This document shows, one piece after another, positions 43,012 through 51,596 of a DNA stretch of 64,000 nucleotides (position 1 is the stretch's first letter; each line of letters begins with the position of its first letter). This DNA is from CAITWD01 sp963842065 (lineage in GTDB: Bacteria; Actinomycetota; Thermoleophilia; Miltoncostaeales; Miltoncostaeaceae). Position numbers and translations under genes: made by a program. The stretch covers positions 124,001-188,000 of the forward strand of contig CAWJEW010000002.1 in the NCBI GenBank assembly GCA_963842065.1, read 5' to 3'. The notes beneath the pieces are model-generated. The model was not told the origin of the DNA and made no database searches. It worked only from the letters and a program-made list of their open reading frames with translations.

Positions 43012-43030
43012 CGCCAAACGTGGACTCGGT

Positions 43031-43050
43031 GGGCAAAAGTTGGGCAAACG
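43031..43050. repeat. Right-end doubled arm motif
   Basis: GGGCAAAAGTTGGGCAAACG is the doubled motif that also closes each left-end repeat. Here it lies 80 bases left of the attachment core 43110, so it marks the right end of the element bounded by that core. Confidence 0.65.
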
Positions 43051-43080
43051 CTTGGGCCGCGGCGGGTACCAAGAAACGAC

Positions 43081-43104
43081 AAAGCCCCGCGTGAGCAGGG
43101 CTTT
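43081..43104 (-). terminator. Copied tRNA terminator
   Basis: AAAGCCC and GGGCTTT flank a 10-base centre. On the minus strand it follows the half tRNA at 43110 and resembles the terminator beside the intact tRNA (56807-56830) in position. Confidence 0.55.
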
Positions 43105-43109
43105 TATGA

Positions 43110-43258
43110 ATAGCGGGGGCAGGATTCGAACCTGCGACCTTCGGGTTATGAGACGCCTGGATCTGGGTCATCTGAGGCCAGAACCGCTTGTTTCGGCCAT
43201 TTCCGGTCACCTGGGGTCATGCCAGATCGGCTCAGGTGGCCAAAAGTTTGGCAAAAGT
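43110..43258 (-). repeat. Well-preserved attachment repeat
   Basis: The core 43110-43152 is identical to the initiator tRNA 3' part. Then follow GACGCCTGGATCTGGGTCAT, GGCCAGAACCGCTTGTTTCG and GGCCAAAAGTTTGGCAAAAG. The terminator-like hairpin and arm motif to its left belong to the previous element; the repeat starts the next one. Confidence 0.88.
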
Positions 43259-43290
43259 GAAACGTGCGAGGTGGTACGGCCCGCCTCTGC

Positions 43291-44061
43291 TCAGTGGCGC
43301 GGTGCAAGAAGCTCGACAACGCGACCGGGATCCTGGCCGAGATCACGCTTGCCCCCGCATCCGTGAGCGGTGCACCGGAACCACCACCCATATGAGGATT
43401 GACCAAGCTTCATCGGCTGCTGGCACCTGGGGCACGGCTCGCCGCGTCGTACGTCTTCAATTCGAGCAAAGAGCTCGCGACCATCGAGTACCGCAAGCCC
43501 GAGCTGCCTGGCCTCGGCACGAGCATGGGGTGTGAAGGTTGACAGCGTCACGAACACACCGGCATGACCTGGGAGACGCTCGCGCAACAGTGTCCCCGCG
43601 AACCCCCGGATGTCGCGGACATCGACTGGCTTTGCGCTCCACCGCTTGCACTGCACCAGCCGGCGTTGATTGTCGCGAGACAGTTCTAGGTCGATATTGC
43701 CGTCGGGGATACCGTGGCCACCTGTCTCGCGGACCGTCCAGCCCTCGCGGCGAAACATCTCACCGACGAGCCACTCGAACTCATCAGGGTTGAGATTGCG
43801 AAGGTCGCTCGTCCACTCGAGGAGATGGCGGCGGTGGCCTGCCTCCGCAAGGACCCCAAGCCATCCGATTATCACAACGAGCGCCCAAGTAACCCCGGCG
43901 ACGTTTAGTGCAATTAGGCCCACAATGGACATGTGCAGGGCGAGGGGCACGGCAAGGCCGAGCCCCGGGTAAAGGGCAAGCACGATCCCGGCGGCCACGG
44001 GTCCAGGCAGCTTGGTGAATGCCAGTGCGAAGCGGTGGGTGAGTTCGTCGAGTCTCTCCAT
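43291..44061 (-). CDS. Membrane-anchored Mrr-type restriction endonuclease with zinc finger
   Basis: A 256-residue protein. Two membrane helices (VAAGIVLALYPGLGLAVPLA, IALNVAGVTWALVVIIGWLG) precede an Mrr catalytic domain: LNPDEFEWLVGEMFRREGWT, the aspartate in GIPDGNIDLEL and the QCK in RLVQCKRW, which form the PD-(D/E)xK site. The C-terminus is a topoisomerase-like zinc finger (EPCPRCQQPM, FRCTAHGCGG). Mrr proteins cut modified DNA; anchoring at the membrane suggests action on entering DNA. I start at ATG 44061; the frame is open to 44226 but those residues are not family-like. It is divergent from the Ymh-type gene. Confidence 0.82.
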   Translation of the reverse strand: MERLDELTHRFALAFTKLPGPVAAGIVLALYPGLGLAVPLALHMSIVGLIALNVAGVTWALVVIIGWLGVLAEAGHRRHLLEWTSDLRNLNPDEFEWLVGEMFRREGWTVRETGGHGIPDGNIDLELSRDNQRRLVQCKRWSAKPVDVRDIRGFAGTLLRERLPGHAGVFVTLSTFTPHARAEARQLGLAVLDGRELFARIEDVRRGEPCPRCQQPMKLGQSSYGWWFRCTAHGCGGKRDLGQDPGRVVELLAPRH

Positions 44062-44373
44062 ATCAACCAATGTCGGCGGAGCTCGCACACGCCTTGAGCG
44101 ACCGCCCGCCCGGCGGGGATCGACGGTGCCGAGCCCGGATGCCGGCACTCCCTCCGACGGTGCCCCGTTCGATCCGGCGCCTGGAAGCGCGGCACACGAA
44201 CTCCCCAAGAGGAGCTGAGGCACCATCGCTCGTTCCCGGTGCGGACGCTGCCTTCGAAGCGATAGCGCCCGAACGCCTCGAGCTCAAGAACCCCGAGGCC
44301 ATCTTGCTGCATCATTGAGGCATGGCCCAACTTGCGGGTCTCACCGGCAGGCCTGGCGGGGAGTGCGGGAGGA

Positions 44374-45513
44374 ATGATGGCAATCCACTGGGACGACCTT
44401 TATCTGCTCAGGCTGATCGATGAGCTGGAGCAGTCCGGTCAGGTGTCCGAGCTTCAAAATGGCCTTACGCTCCTTCGTCGGGCTGCAGATGGCCAAACCA
44501 TCGACTGGACGCGCGACACACTGGCGTTCACAAGAGAGCTCGTGTTGGCCCGCGAGGCCCGGTACCTCACCTGGCGGGACCAGGTCTCCCAGGGCACCGG
44601 CGCGGCCCAACCGATGGGCGATCCGCAGATCTGGCTGCAGAAGATCTGGGATCTCAGCCTGACGCTTGCGGGTCGCGATCGCGCACGCGGCCGGGTCGTC
44701 GAGAGGCCGCTCCCGGACCCCGACCAAGATGACGGTCGGCCAATCACCGGGATGACGCTCGAAGAGATCGCGCGGGAAATCGGTGATACCTACACGGGCG
44801 TGCAGCTTCCGAGGTATCTGCGTGACTCAGGCATTCCAGATGAACTCATCCCCGCATTCGGTAACGAGACCAAATGGGCGTACGTGCTCAGGGTCCTGGA
44901 GTCGCTGAGCGAAGGCGGGTGCGCGACTCGTCGCACTCTCCGAGAGTTCGTCGGGAGTTGGCTCGAGGGCTGGCATCACGCAGCGCCATCCCCAGAAGTG
45001 CACGCACGCATCACGGCACTACTGGGACGCCAGGGCTGGCACGTGCTCAATGGTTGTCTGGTTATCGGTGAAAAGACAAGCGCGACGGTTGCTCCTGCGA
45101 CGGCCGCGGGGCGTGATGTCCGCGTCGCCGCGCTCCATAGCGGCGTACGGACGGTGGCCGAGAGATATCTCGATGGGGGCCACCCCGAGGTAGCGATCTT
45201 CGAGGCGTTCAAGGCGGTCAACAACCGCGTCAAGGAGATGACTGGCTCGGAGGATGATGGTCAGAGCCTCATGGGCCGTACGTTCTCAGGGGCGAACCCG
45301 AAGTTGGTGCTGGCAGACCTATCGACCCAAACGGGCAGGAACATTCAGGAAGGATTCCGCTTCCTCTTTATGGGTGCTGTCCAGGGACTTCGCAATCCCG
45401 ACGCCCACGAGCAGTTCATGCCCCTTGATGAGAGCGAAGCTCTCGAGAAGCTCGCGTTTGCGAGCATGTTGATGCGGCGCCTGGACGAGGCAGAGCTTGC
45501 GACGGAGGCATAG
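44374..45513 (+). CDS. HEPN-domain protein, Ymh/TIGR02391 type
   Basis: A 379-residue protein, ATG 44374 with GGGAGG just upstream. The C-terminal third matches the Ymh-type Abi domain: HPEVAIFEAFKAVNNRVKEM, QSLMGRTFSGANPKLVLADL, EGFRFLFMGAVQGLRNPDAH. The RNPDAH at 340-345 is the R-x4-H active site of HEPN ribonucleases. The N-terminal 250 residues are helical and unassigned. Such proteins are typical of phage-defence islands and act by RNA cleavage. It shares its small segment with the Mrr nuclease. Confidence 0.75.
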   Translation: MMAIHWDDLYLLRLIDELEQSGQVSELQNGLTLLRRAADGQTIDWTRDTLAFTRELVLAREARYLTWRDQVSQGTGAAQPMGDPQIWLQKIWDLSLTLAGRDRARGRVVERPLPDPDQDDGRPITGMTLEEIAREIGDTYTGVQLPRYLRDSGIPDELIPAFGNETKWAYVLRVLESLSEGGCATRRTLREFVGSWLEGWHHAAPSPEVHARITALLGRQGWHVLNGCLVIGEKTSATVAPATAAGRDVRVAALHSGVRTVAERYLDGGHPEVAIFEAFKAVNNRVKEMTGSEDDGQSLMGRTFSGANPKLVLADLSTQTGRNIQEGFRFLFMGAVQGLRNPDAHEQFMPLDESEALEKLAFASMLMRRLDEAELATEA

Positions 45514-45550
45514 CGAGGCGAAGCAGGTTGGCGCAGGTCGACCCAGGTCA

Positions 45551-45695
45551 GGCTCGGCAGGATTCGAACCTGGGGCCTCTGGTTTATGAAGCGTCCCGGA
45601 ACGGGTGAGCTGGGGCCAGAACCACTTGTTTCCGGCATTGCCGATCGGCTGAAATCGAGCCGGGTCACCTCAGGTGGCCAAAGATCGGGCAAAGC
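45551..45695 (-). repeat. Attachment repeat with a diverged tRNA core
   Basis: The core GGCAGGATTCGAACCTGGGG, then CTCTGGTTTATGAAG, keeps the T-arm and CAU loop but differs in the stems from the initiator tRNA. The element end is recognisable (GAGCTGGGGCCAGAACCACT, CGATCGGCTGAAATCG) and closes with GGCCAAAGATCGGGCAAAGC. It separates the Mrr/Ymh pair from the type IIG gene. Confidence 0.75.
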
Positions 45696-45862
45696 TTGGA
45701 GGCCCTGGCCAGATCCTCGGCTTCCAACTGACAGTCTGCTGGCAACCCGCCGTGAGCGAGGCGATCGATCATGTCTGGAGTGTCCGCCGCGGGGTGTGGC
45801 GGTTGGTGCCTTCCCTGACGAGGTCACGTGGCCTCGTCAGTTCATGGAAGGTAGCGGCGGTG

Positions 45863-48800
45863 TCAGACATGCTGAGCGCCGCCAAGCAGTGCCGCCACGG
45901 CGCTGTCGAGTAGGTCGAGCACGCCGTCCTCAGCAAGGCTCTCACGGACGCGCTTCCGCTGGGTCTTGAAGTCAAGGGCCTGGGGGATTTCAAGCGTAGC
46001 GACGAGGGCTTCCGCGCGGGCCGCCAGGGTCGCTATCTCCGCGTGCAGAGCTCCGGCCGGGTCGAACAGGGGAATCGGCAGCTGGAAGACGTACTTGTCG
46101 AAGTCTCGTGTCCCGAATTGGCCCCGAGACTGGAAGGGTGCGACTGCTTTGGTCATCGTGCGGCTATTGAAGATTCCGCAGAGGTAGTGGGCCTCACGCT
46201 CGTCGGTGACGGCAGCCCAATAGAGCTTCTGGTCGACGACCGCGTGGGGATCCGACACCCTGCAGGCCGCGAGAATAGAGCCTGACTTGGTGTAAACGAC
46301 TCGATTGGGAGCCGCTGTCCGCAGCTGCCGGGAGAGACGACTCTGAAAGTCGTAGCGCGCGTTAAGCTCGAACTTTTCGCTGGACCGATGGGCGAGCCAG
46401 GCGGCATCAGCCTTGCGCCACCAGTCGGCGAGTCCGGGATAAAGGTCAAGGTCTTCATCGCAGACCGATAGCAGATGATCTTCGAGCCAGGGGACGACGC
46501 ATTCGGCCGGCGATACAACCCGGAACGGAACAATGGACTCTCCGAGGAGCAGAGGGCGGATGAACTCCTGTTCGACAGTCTCGACGAGTGACGGCACTGT
46601 TCTCCAAGGCGCCTTTTCATTCGGAGAGCGTCGGCTCCGAACTCGTCGTGTGCCAGCCGGTGCGCCGAGGGGGCCAGCGTCCGTATCTTCGACAAGGAAA
46701 AGCACCCGCGGATCGATCTTCGCTCCGGCCTCGAAGCGCCGAGCGTAAGGGGACACCTCGGTCGCTGAGGAAGCCACACGGCCATCTCCTATAGAAAGAT
46801 AACGCTGAGCGATCTCCCATCGGGCGTTGGGGTCAGGAAGGGTGCCCGCGAAGGCGACGGTTTGGGATGGCATCTCGACCGAAAGCTCCGCCGTCCGAAC
46901 ACCTCTGACAACACAAGAAGGTACGGGGAAGATGGACGGCTTCACGGCGTCCAAGTCCCAAGGAGTCTCGAACGCGGCGCGGATATGGACCGTCTTCCCA
47001 GACCAGTTACCGGTCCGAAAACCCGCTGCGTGCTTTCGGCTGAGGGTGGCATGGGGCATCACGAACGCAAACCGGCCTCCAGGCTTCAGATACTGCTCTA
47101 CAGTCCGAGCCACGAAGTAGGCCGCCAAGTCGTGGTTGCGAGCTGTTGACCAAAGCCCACGCTCCTCGCTGCGTGCGCGGAAGGCGTCCTGCATGGCTGG
47201 CGGCATCGCGTTGTAGGTCAGCCACGGCGGATTGCCCACGAGCCGGTCGACACGGTTGGCGTCTAGGGCCAACCACAGTGGGCGCGCAAGGTTGCGCGCG
47301 TAATAGCCCCAAATGTGATCGCGATGGTGATCATGCAACGCACAGAGTCGAGCGAAGGTCTCTTCCAAGGTCTCCTGGTCGGCCTCGGTCAGTCCGATCG
47401 GCTTTAGGAGGGCCTTTATTCCTGGAACGAAGCCGTACTTGCGCGTTGGACTTATCGCGCGGTCGGCAAGGTCGGCAACTACCCGGTCGAACACGTCGGC
47501 ATCGTCGAGGAGCGCTCCCGGGAAACGCAGCTCACCGGCAAACAGCTCCAAGCCGTCGGCGGTTTGGATGACGAGGTCAGTACCGGAGAAGAGCGTCGCG
47601 TCGTGTTGCCATGCGAGGGAGTCTCCGAGGTAGACGGGCACGCTGAAGGCCGGACGATCCTTGGCGCGGATGCGCTCTTGCCCGATAGCAAGGAGGTACG
47701 TGACCCGCGCGAGCGTGACCGCTACGGGGTGGATGTCCACGCCGGAAACCTTATGGACAAGGCCTTCGATGGCAGCAGCGGAATCCTGCCCGGCAGCCTC
47801 AGCAGCCTCCAGGAAACGGCGCGCAGCATGAAAGACGAACGTTCCCGAGCCACACGACGGATCGTGGACGCGTAGCTCAAGCGGTGAGTCCACCGTGTCC
47901 CTGACAATTCGCTCTGCGAGCCAGTCGGGGGTGTAGTACTCGCCAAGGGCGTGGCGCTGGCTCGGGGTGATGATGCTCTCGTACAGCACTTTCAGAACGT
48001 CGTGCTCGACGCCACCGGACCAGTCGAAGCTGGCGATGCGCCGTGCCAGGGTCCTGACCCAGTCGGCACCTCCCACGGCTTGCAGTGGCCAGTCGAAGAA
48101 GTCCTCTTCGACCACGCCGCCAATCCGTGCCTTCTGGAACTCCCGTCCCGAGATGAGCGCGGCCGGATCGATGATGGTGACTTCGAAGCCGACCACCGCG
48201 TGAGCAACTAGGTCGGCGAGGACCACCAGAAGAGTGTGGTCCAGGAACAGGTCGTCAGTGTCCGTGAAGTGCGTACCCAGGGCTGTCTGGAGCAACTTGG
48301 CCCACAGCTCCCGCTTTAGCCGCACCTCGGGGACTTCGCGACAGGTGTCGTACAGCTCCTTCAATCGGGCAGCATCGAGCCGATGTGAGGGACTCAGGGC
48401 TCCAAGGCGATCGGCGATCAGTTCTGGAGTAGGGGGTACGGGGGGCGTGAGTCCAACGACGGCGCGCAGCCATGCCAGCAGCTGTTGCGGGTCGTGTCCA
48501 TCCGAGCCGGCCTCGAGGGCTCCGACTGTCTGCGGCTCGCCCGTCTCCCCGAGCTGGACGAACTGCCATAGGACGCCGTCGGTCAGGATGCCGACCTGCC
48601 AGCCGCCAACGATCGTCAGCCGAGTGGTCAAATACCCGCCGAGCTGAACCAGGGCTGCCTCAGCGACTCCAGGTTTGGTCAGGTCTTTCTTGACCTCGAT
48701 GACTGTCTGTCCGACGAGGATGTCGATTCGGCCACCTGCCGCGGGGACCTCAAGGTCAACAGCAAGGTCGTCGTCGTCCAGACCGAGGTCGGCCAGCAAG

Positions 48801-48910
48801 AGCACCAGGCGAATGTCGGATTGAATGCTGGCTTCAGACCGGGAGGGATCGCGCTTGCCCAGCCGCTCAATGGCCGCATCGAGGTCGCTCACGCCATCAT
48901 CCTGACTCAT
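45863..48910 (-). CDS. Type IIG restriction-modification enzyme (single polypeptide)
   Basis: A 1015-residue protein joining nuclease, adenine methyltransferase and target recognition. The N-terminus carries a PD-(D/E)xK site: RIDILVGQTVIEVKKDL with Asp63, Glu72 and Lys74. A helical linker leads to the N6-methyltransferase core: GEYYTPDWLAERIV, DPSCGSGTF (350-358, SAM binding) and NPPW (560-563, catalysis). The remaining 350 residues should recognise DNA; FNSRTMTKAVAPFQSRGQFG then TRDFDKYVFQLPIP is typical of TaqI-like recognition ends. It needs no partner. It is the main cargo of the element nearest the tRNA and is divergent from the DUF262 gene, with about 260 bases between. Confidence 0.88.
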   Translation of the reverse strand: MSQDDGVSDLDAAIERLGKRDPSRSEASIQSDIRLVLLLADLGLDDDDLAVDLEVPAAGGRIDILVGQTVIEVKKDLTKPGVAEAALVQLGGYLTTRLTIVGGWQVGILTDGVLWQFVQLGETGEPQTVGALEAGSDGHDPQQLLAWLRAVVGLTPPVPPTPELIADRLGALSPSHRLDAARLKELYDTCREVPEVRLKRELWAKLLQTALGTHFTDTDDLFLDHTLLVVLADLVAHAVVGFEVTIIDPAALISGREFQKARIGGVVEEDFFDWPLQAVGGADWVRTLARRIASFDWSGGVEHDVLKVLYESIITPSQRHALGEYYTPDWLAERIVRDTVDSPLELRVHDPSCGSGTFVFHAARRFLEAAEAAGQDSAAAIEGLVHKVSGVDIHPVAVTLARVTYLLAIGQERIRAKDRPAFSVPVYLGDSLAWQHDATLFSGTDLVIQTADGLELFAGELRFPGALLDDADVFDRVVADLADRAISPTRKYGFVPGIKALLKPIGLTEADQETLEETFARLCALHDHHRDHIWGYYARNLARPLWLALDANRVDRLVGNPPWLTYNAMPPAMQDAFRARSEERGLWSTARNHDLAAYFVARTVEQYLKPGGRFAFVMPHATLSRKHAAGFRTGNWSGKTVHIRAAFETPWDLDAVKPSIFPVPSCVVRGVRTAELSVEMPSQTVAFAGTLPDPNARWEIAQRYLSIGDGRVASSATEVSPYARRFEAGAKIDPRVLFLVEDTDAGPLGAPAGTRRVRSRRSPNEKAPWRTVPSLVETVEQEFIRPLLLGESIVPFRVVSPAECVVPWLEDHLLSVCDEDLDLYPGLADWWRKADAAWLAHRSSEKFELNARYDFQSRLSRQLRTAAPNRVVYTKSGSILAACRVSDPHAVVDQKLYWAAVTDEREAHYLCGIFNSRTMTKAVAPFQSRGQFGTRDFDKYVFQLPIPLFDPAGALHAEIATLAARAEALVATLEIPQALDFKTQRKRVRESLAEDGVLDLLDSAVAALLGGAQHV

Positions 48911-49168
48911 GGTACGGATGTTCGAGGGTGGCGACGGGTGGCAAGGGCCGGATGCTTATGGCCCGCGGGTTCTGCGTCGGCTGAACGGTGAGCGACTGAC
49001 CGAGGGCCCGGGACCGCTGGACGATCGATCTTCCCCAAGGCTCGACAAGCTCGGCGCTCCTCTCCTTGAACTCCGGCGAGGCTTGACTCTTTCCCTGCAT
49101 CGCAGTTGGACCCCCTTCTCACGCTCCCGCTCGCCGTTAGGACCCTGCCGTTGGGCTAGAGTGCGAAC

Positions 49169-50251
49169 GTGAGCGTCGCCCGGCTGCATTTCGAAAGTGT
49201 GACTAGCGAACTCGCCGATCGACAGTCGTCGCCGCCGAGCTACGAGATCGCGACATATCCGGCCGACTTCACGTTGGACGGCCTCTACACGCAGTGGCAA
49301 CAGCGCGATATCGAGATTCCAGCGTTCCAGCGTGGCTACGTTTGGTCTCACGCACAGGCGAGCAAGTTGATTGAGTCTTTTCTCGTTGGCCTGCCCGTGC
49401 CCGGTATCTTCCTCTACACGGATCGCGCGAGTGAGAAGTACCTCGTCGTCGACGGTCAGCAACGCTTGCGAAGCGTGTTCTTCTACTTCGAAGGGTTCTT
49501 CGGGGAGGAAGGCAAGAAGGCGAGCCGAACGGTCTTTCGTCTGAAGGGCCTTAGCGACGACAGCCCGTTTGCGGGCAAGGCGTTCGTCGATCTCAGCGAG
49601 CCTTCTCAACGAAAGCTGAAGAACAGCGTCCTGCGAGCGTTCGTCATTCGGCAGCTAGATCCTCATGACGACACAAGCATCTTCCACGTTTTTGAGCGCC
49701 TGAACACAGGCGGCACCTTGCTTCACAACCAGGAGGTGCGGAATGCGATCTCTTCAGGTCCGTTCAACGATCTCTTGCACGAGTTGAACGGACTGCCGCG
49801 GTGGCGACACATTCTGGGCAAGTCGGAACCTGATGGGCGAATGCGGGATATGGAACTCATTCTCCGCTTTTTCTCGTTGCGGCATGCGTTGGACGAGTAC
49901 GAGAAACCCCTGAAGGATTTCATGTCTCGTTATATGCGCCGACATGCGAATGCTCCGGCCCAGGAGATAGATGTGTACCGGCTGGAGTTCACGCAGCCCG
50001 TCGATGCCGTTCACGAAACCCTCGGGGACCGACCGTTCCATCTTCGCGCAGGACTGAATTCGTCAGCGTTCGACGCTGTGTTTGTTGCATTTGCCGACAA
50101 CATCCACGCCATCCCGCCCGACGTAAATGAGCGCTTCCGGGCCCTCGCAGCCTCCCAATCGTTTCAAGACCTGATTCGTTCAGGCACGACCGATGTCGAG
50201 CAGGTGCGACGCCGCATGGCCCTTGCAGGACGCGAGCTGTTCGGCGAGTGA
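49169..50251 (+). CDS. DUF262 (GmrS-like) protein
   Basis: A 360-residue protein of the ParB/Srx superfamily DUF262. Signatures are IEIPAFQRGYVWSHAQASKL (residues 49-68), FLVGLPVPGIFLY, and the catalytic-type YLVVDGQQRL with DGQQR at 95-99, followed by FERLNTGGTLLHNQEVRNAI. It starts at GTG. DUF262 domains act as NTP-dependent sensors or nickases in GmrSD-type defence against modified phage DNA. The partner HNH domain DUF1524 is absent; instead a HEPN gene follows 6 bases later. Confidence 0.82.
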   Translation: MSVARLHFESVTSELADRQSSPPSYEIATYPADFTLDGLYTQWQQRDIEIPAFQRGYVWSHAQASKLIESFLVGLPVPGIFLYTDRASEKYLVVDGQQRLRSVFFYFEGFFGEEGKKASRTVFRLKGLSDDSPFAGKAFVDLSEPSQRKLKNSVLRAFVIRQLDPHDDTSIFHVFERLNTGGTLLHNQEVRNAISSGPFNDLLHELNGLPRWRHILGKSEPDGRMRDMELILRFFSLRHALDEYEKPLKDFMSRYMRRHANAPAQEIDVYRLEFTQPVDAVHETLGDRPFHLRAGLNSSAFDAVFVAFADNIHAIPPDVNERFRALAASQSFQDLIRSGTTDVEQVRRRMALAGRELFGE

Positions 50252-50257
50252 CGTCGG

Positions 50258-50743
50258 ATGACATCGTTTCTTCGAGTCGAGGCGGCTATCGAGGTCTGTA
50301 CGAGGCACTTGGAGAAACTCGACCGGCCCGATCCGGAGATCGACACCGTGCTGGCGGCTCACATCGCCGCAGTCGCTTACGCTGTGTTTGAGAAGCACAT
50401 TCGCGACCTCATCGTCGAACGTTGTCGTCACCCGACTGATGAACCGATTAATCGATTCGCCGATGTTGCTGCCCAGCGGCTTGTTAGGAGCATCAAGGTC
50501 ACCGACCTCGCAGGCTTTCTTGGCTTCTTCGGGAGCGAAGAAAAAGAGGCGTTTCAGCGGAGGCTGAGGCGAGAGCCCGAGGTCGAGGCCGCTTGGGGCA
50601 ATCTTCTCGCTGGCCGTCATGGCATCGCGCATGACGCTGGTGCGGCGCCGACGATGACGCTCGCGGACGTGATGCGCGACGTGAAGGCCGCGGAGCAGGT
50701 TGTTCAGGCCTTCGAGTCTGCGCTTACAGGTGCAGCGGGCTGA
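50258..50743 (+). CDS. HEPN-domain protein paired with DUF262
   Basis: A 161-residue helical protein like the MAE_28990/RiboL-PSP group: HIAAVAYAVFEKHIRDLIVE near residue 35 and the R-x4-H motif in LLAGRHGIAHDAG (Arg120, His125). It begins 6 bases after the DUF262 stop, so both are made together. Such HEPN proteins are RNases that can act as toxins. The DUF262 partner may sense invading DNA and control it. It is possibly a two-gene abortive-infection system. Confidence 0.7.
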   Translation: MTSFLRVEAAIEVCTRHLEKLDRPDPEIDTVLAAHIAAVAYAVFEKHIRDLIVERCRHPTDEPINRFADVAAQRLVRSIKVTDLAGFLGFFGSEEKEAFQRRLRREPEVEAAWGNLLAGRHGIAHDAGAAPTMTLADVMRDVKAAEQVVQAFESALTGAAG

Positions 50744-50856
50744 AACGCTCGTCGCGAGAGTCCATTCAGCAGCTTTGTTGCGGGCTACGCATCCCTGGAC
50801 TTCAAGGGCGCGCCGCGCAATTTGGGAGCGTGCCGCGCTGGGCTCGGCCAAGCACA

Positions 50857-51468
50857 CTATGGCGCCACCCTGCGCCCAAGCACGCTCGTCTCATCCAGCA
50901 GTCCACCACGGTGATAGCCGCAGGGTTCGTGGTAAACGAGGCGCCCCTCTTTGGTCCGCTCGGTCGCCCACTCGTCACTGGGAGCGAACTTGCCGCAGCG
51001 CGGACAGCGCAGCTCGTCGACAAACAGGGCGTCGAGCTTGTCGAGCTCGGCCTGGGCGTTCAAGCGGGCCTCGCGCTCGGCCTCACGGGCCTCGTCGGCC
51101 CACTGGGCATCGCGCGTGCTCTGGGCGAGCGCGGCCTCGGTCGCTTCGGTCGCTTTACGTCCGCGGGCAGCGCCGGTCTTGGCCTTTTCTTTCGCTTCGG
51201 CCAGCGCCTTCTCAAGCTCGCCGAGCTTCGCCTCGAGCCCGGCGATCGTCGCCTGTGCCTCGTTGTGCGCAGTCGCCGCTTGCGCCGCACCGGCGCGCAA
51301 CCGCGTTGCATCGTCAAGGGCACTGAGCCCGGCAAGCAGCGCCGCGCGTTTGCTACCCGCGACGCGTCCGGCCTCCTCCAGACGGGCGTATTCGTCGGGG
51401 GAGAGTTCCAGCGGGAAGCGGCGCCGAAAGCCGGAACCGGGGGTGGGGGCGGAGGGGTGATGTGCCAT
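50857..51468 (-). CDS. Module protein 1, copy B: ribbon-helix-helix, coiled coil and zinc ribbon
   Basis: A 203-residue paralogue of the protein at 37564. The N-terminal 50 residues are almost the same (FRRRFPLELSPDEYARLEEA), as is the C-terminal zinc ribbon (VDELRCPRCGKFAPSDEW, LVYHEPCGYHRGGLLDETSV). The central coiled coil (IAGLEAKLGELEKALAEAKE) has diverged freely, as expected if only its length and heptads matter. The position and divergent orientation are the same as in copy A. Confidence 0.75.
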   Translation of the reverse strand: MAHHPSAPTPGSGFRRRFPLELSPDEYARLEEAGRVAGSKRAALLAGLSALDDATRLRAGAAQAATAHNEAQATIAGLEAKLGELEKALAEAKEKAKTGAARGRKATEATEAALAQSTRDAQWADEAREAEREARLNAQAELDKLDALFVDELRCPRCGKFAPSDEWATERTKEGRLVYHEPCGYHRGGLLDETSVLGRRVAP

Positions 51469-51493
51469 ACATCACACACATACCTCACATCAC
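51469..51493. promoter_or_regulatory. Conserved ACATCAC direct repeat in the divergent promoter, copy B
   Basis: ACATCAC at 51469-51475 and 51487-51493, spaced exactly as in copy A. Bases CATACATCACACACATACCT are identical in both copies, although the rest of the intergenic DNA has diverged. Confidence 0.6.
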
Positions 51494-51596
51494 TGCGAAT
51501 GTGCAGCGGGTCTGGGATCGGGTCGCCGTGACGCCATGCCCGAGCCGGTGATGGCGTCACGGGTCTATCCGCCCGGGGGCGTAGCGTCACCTGTCG

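Noticed and set aside
2761..45695. The repeats as a CRISPR array or as a set of functional tRNA genes
   Set aside because: Copies are kilobases apart with genes between them, and each lacks the tRNA 5' half, so no tRNA can form. They fit attachment sites.
47146..47571. 141-residue plus-strand frame
   Set aside because: Lies wholly within the type IIG gene on the opposite strand, which has intact SAM-binding and catalytic motifs.
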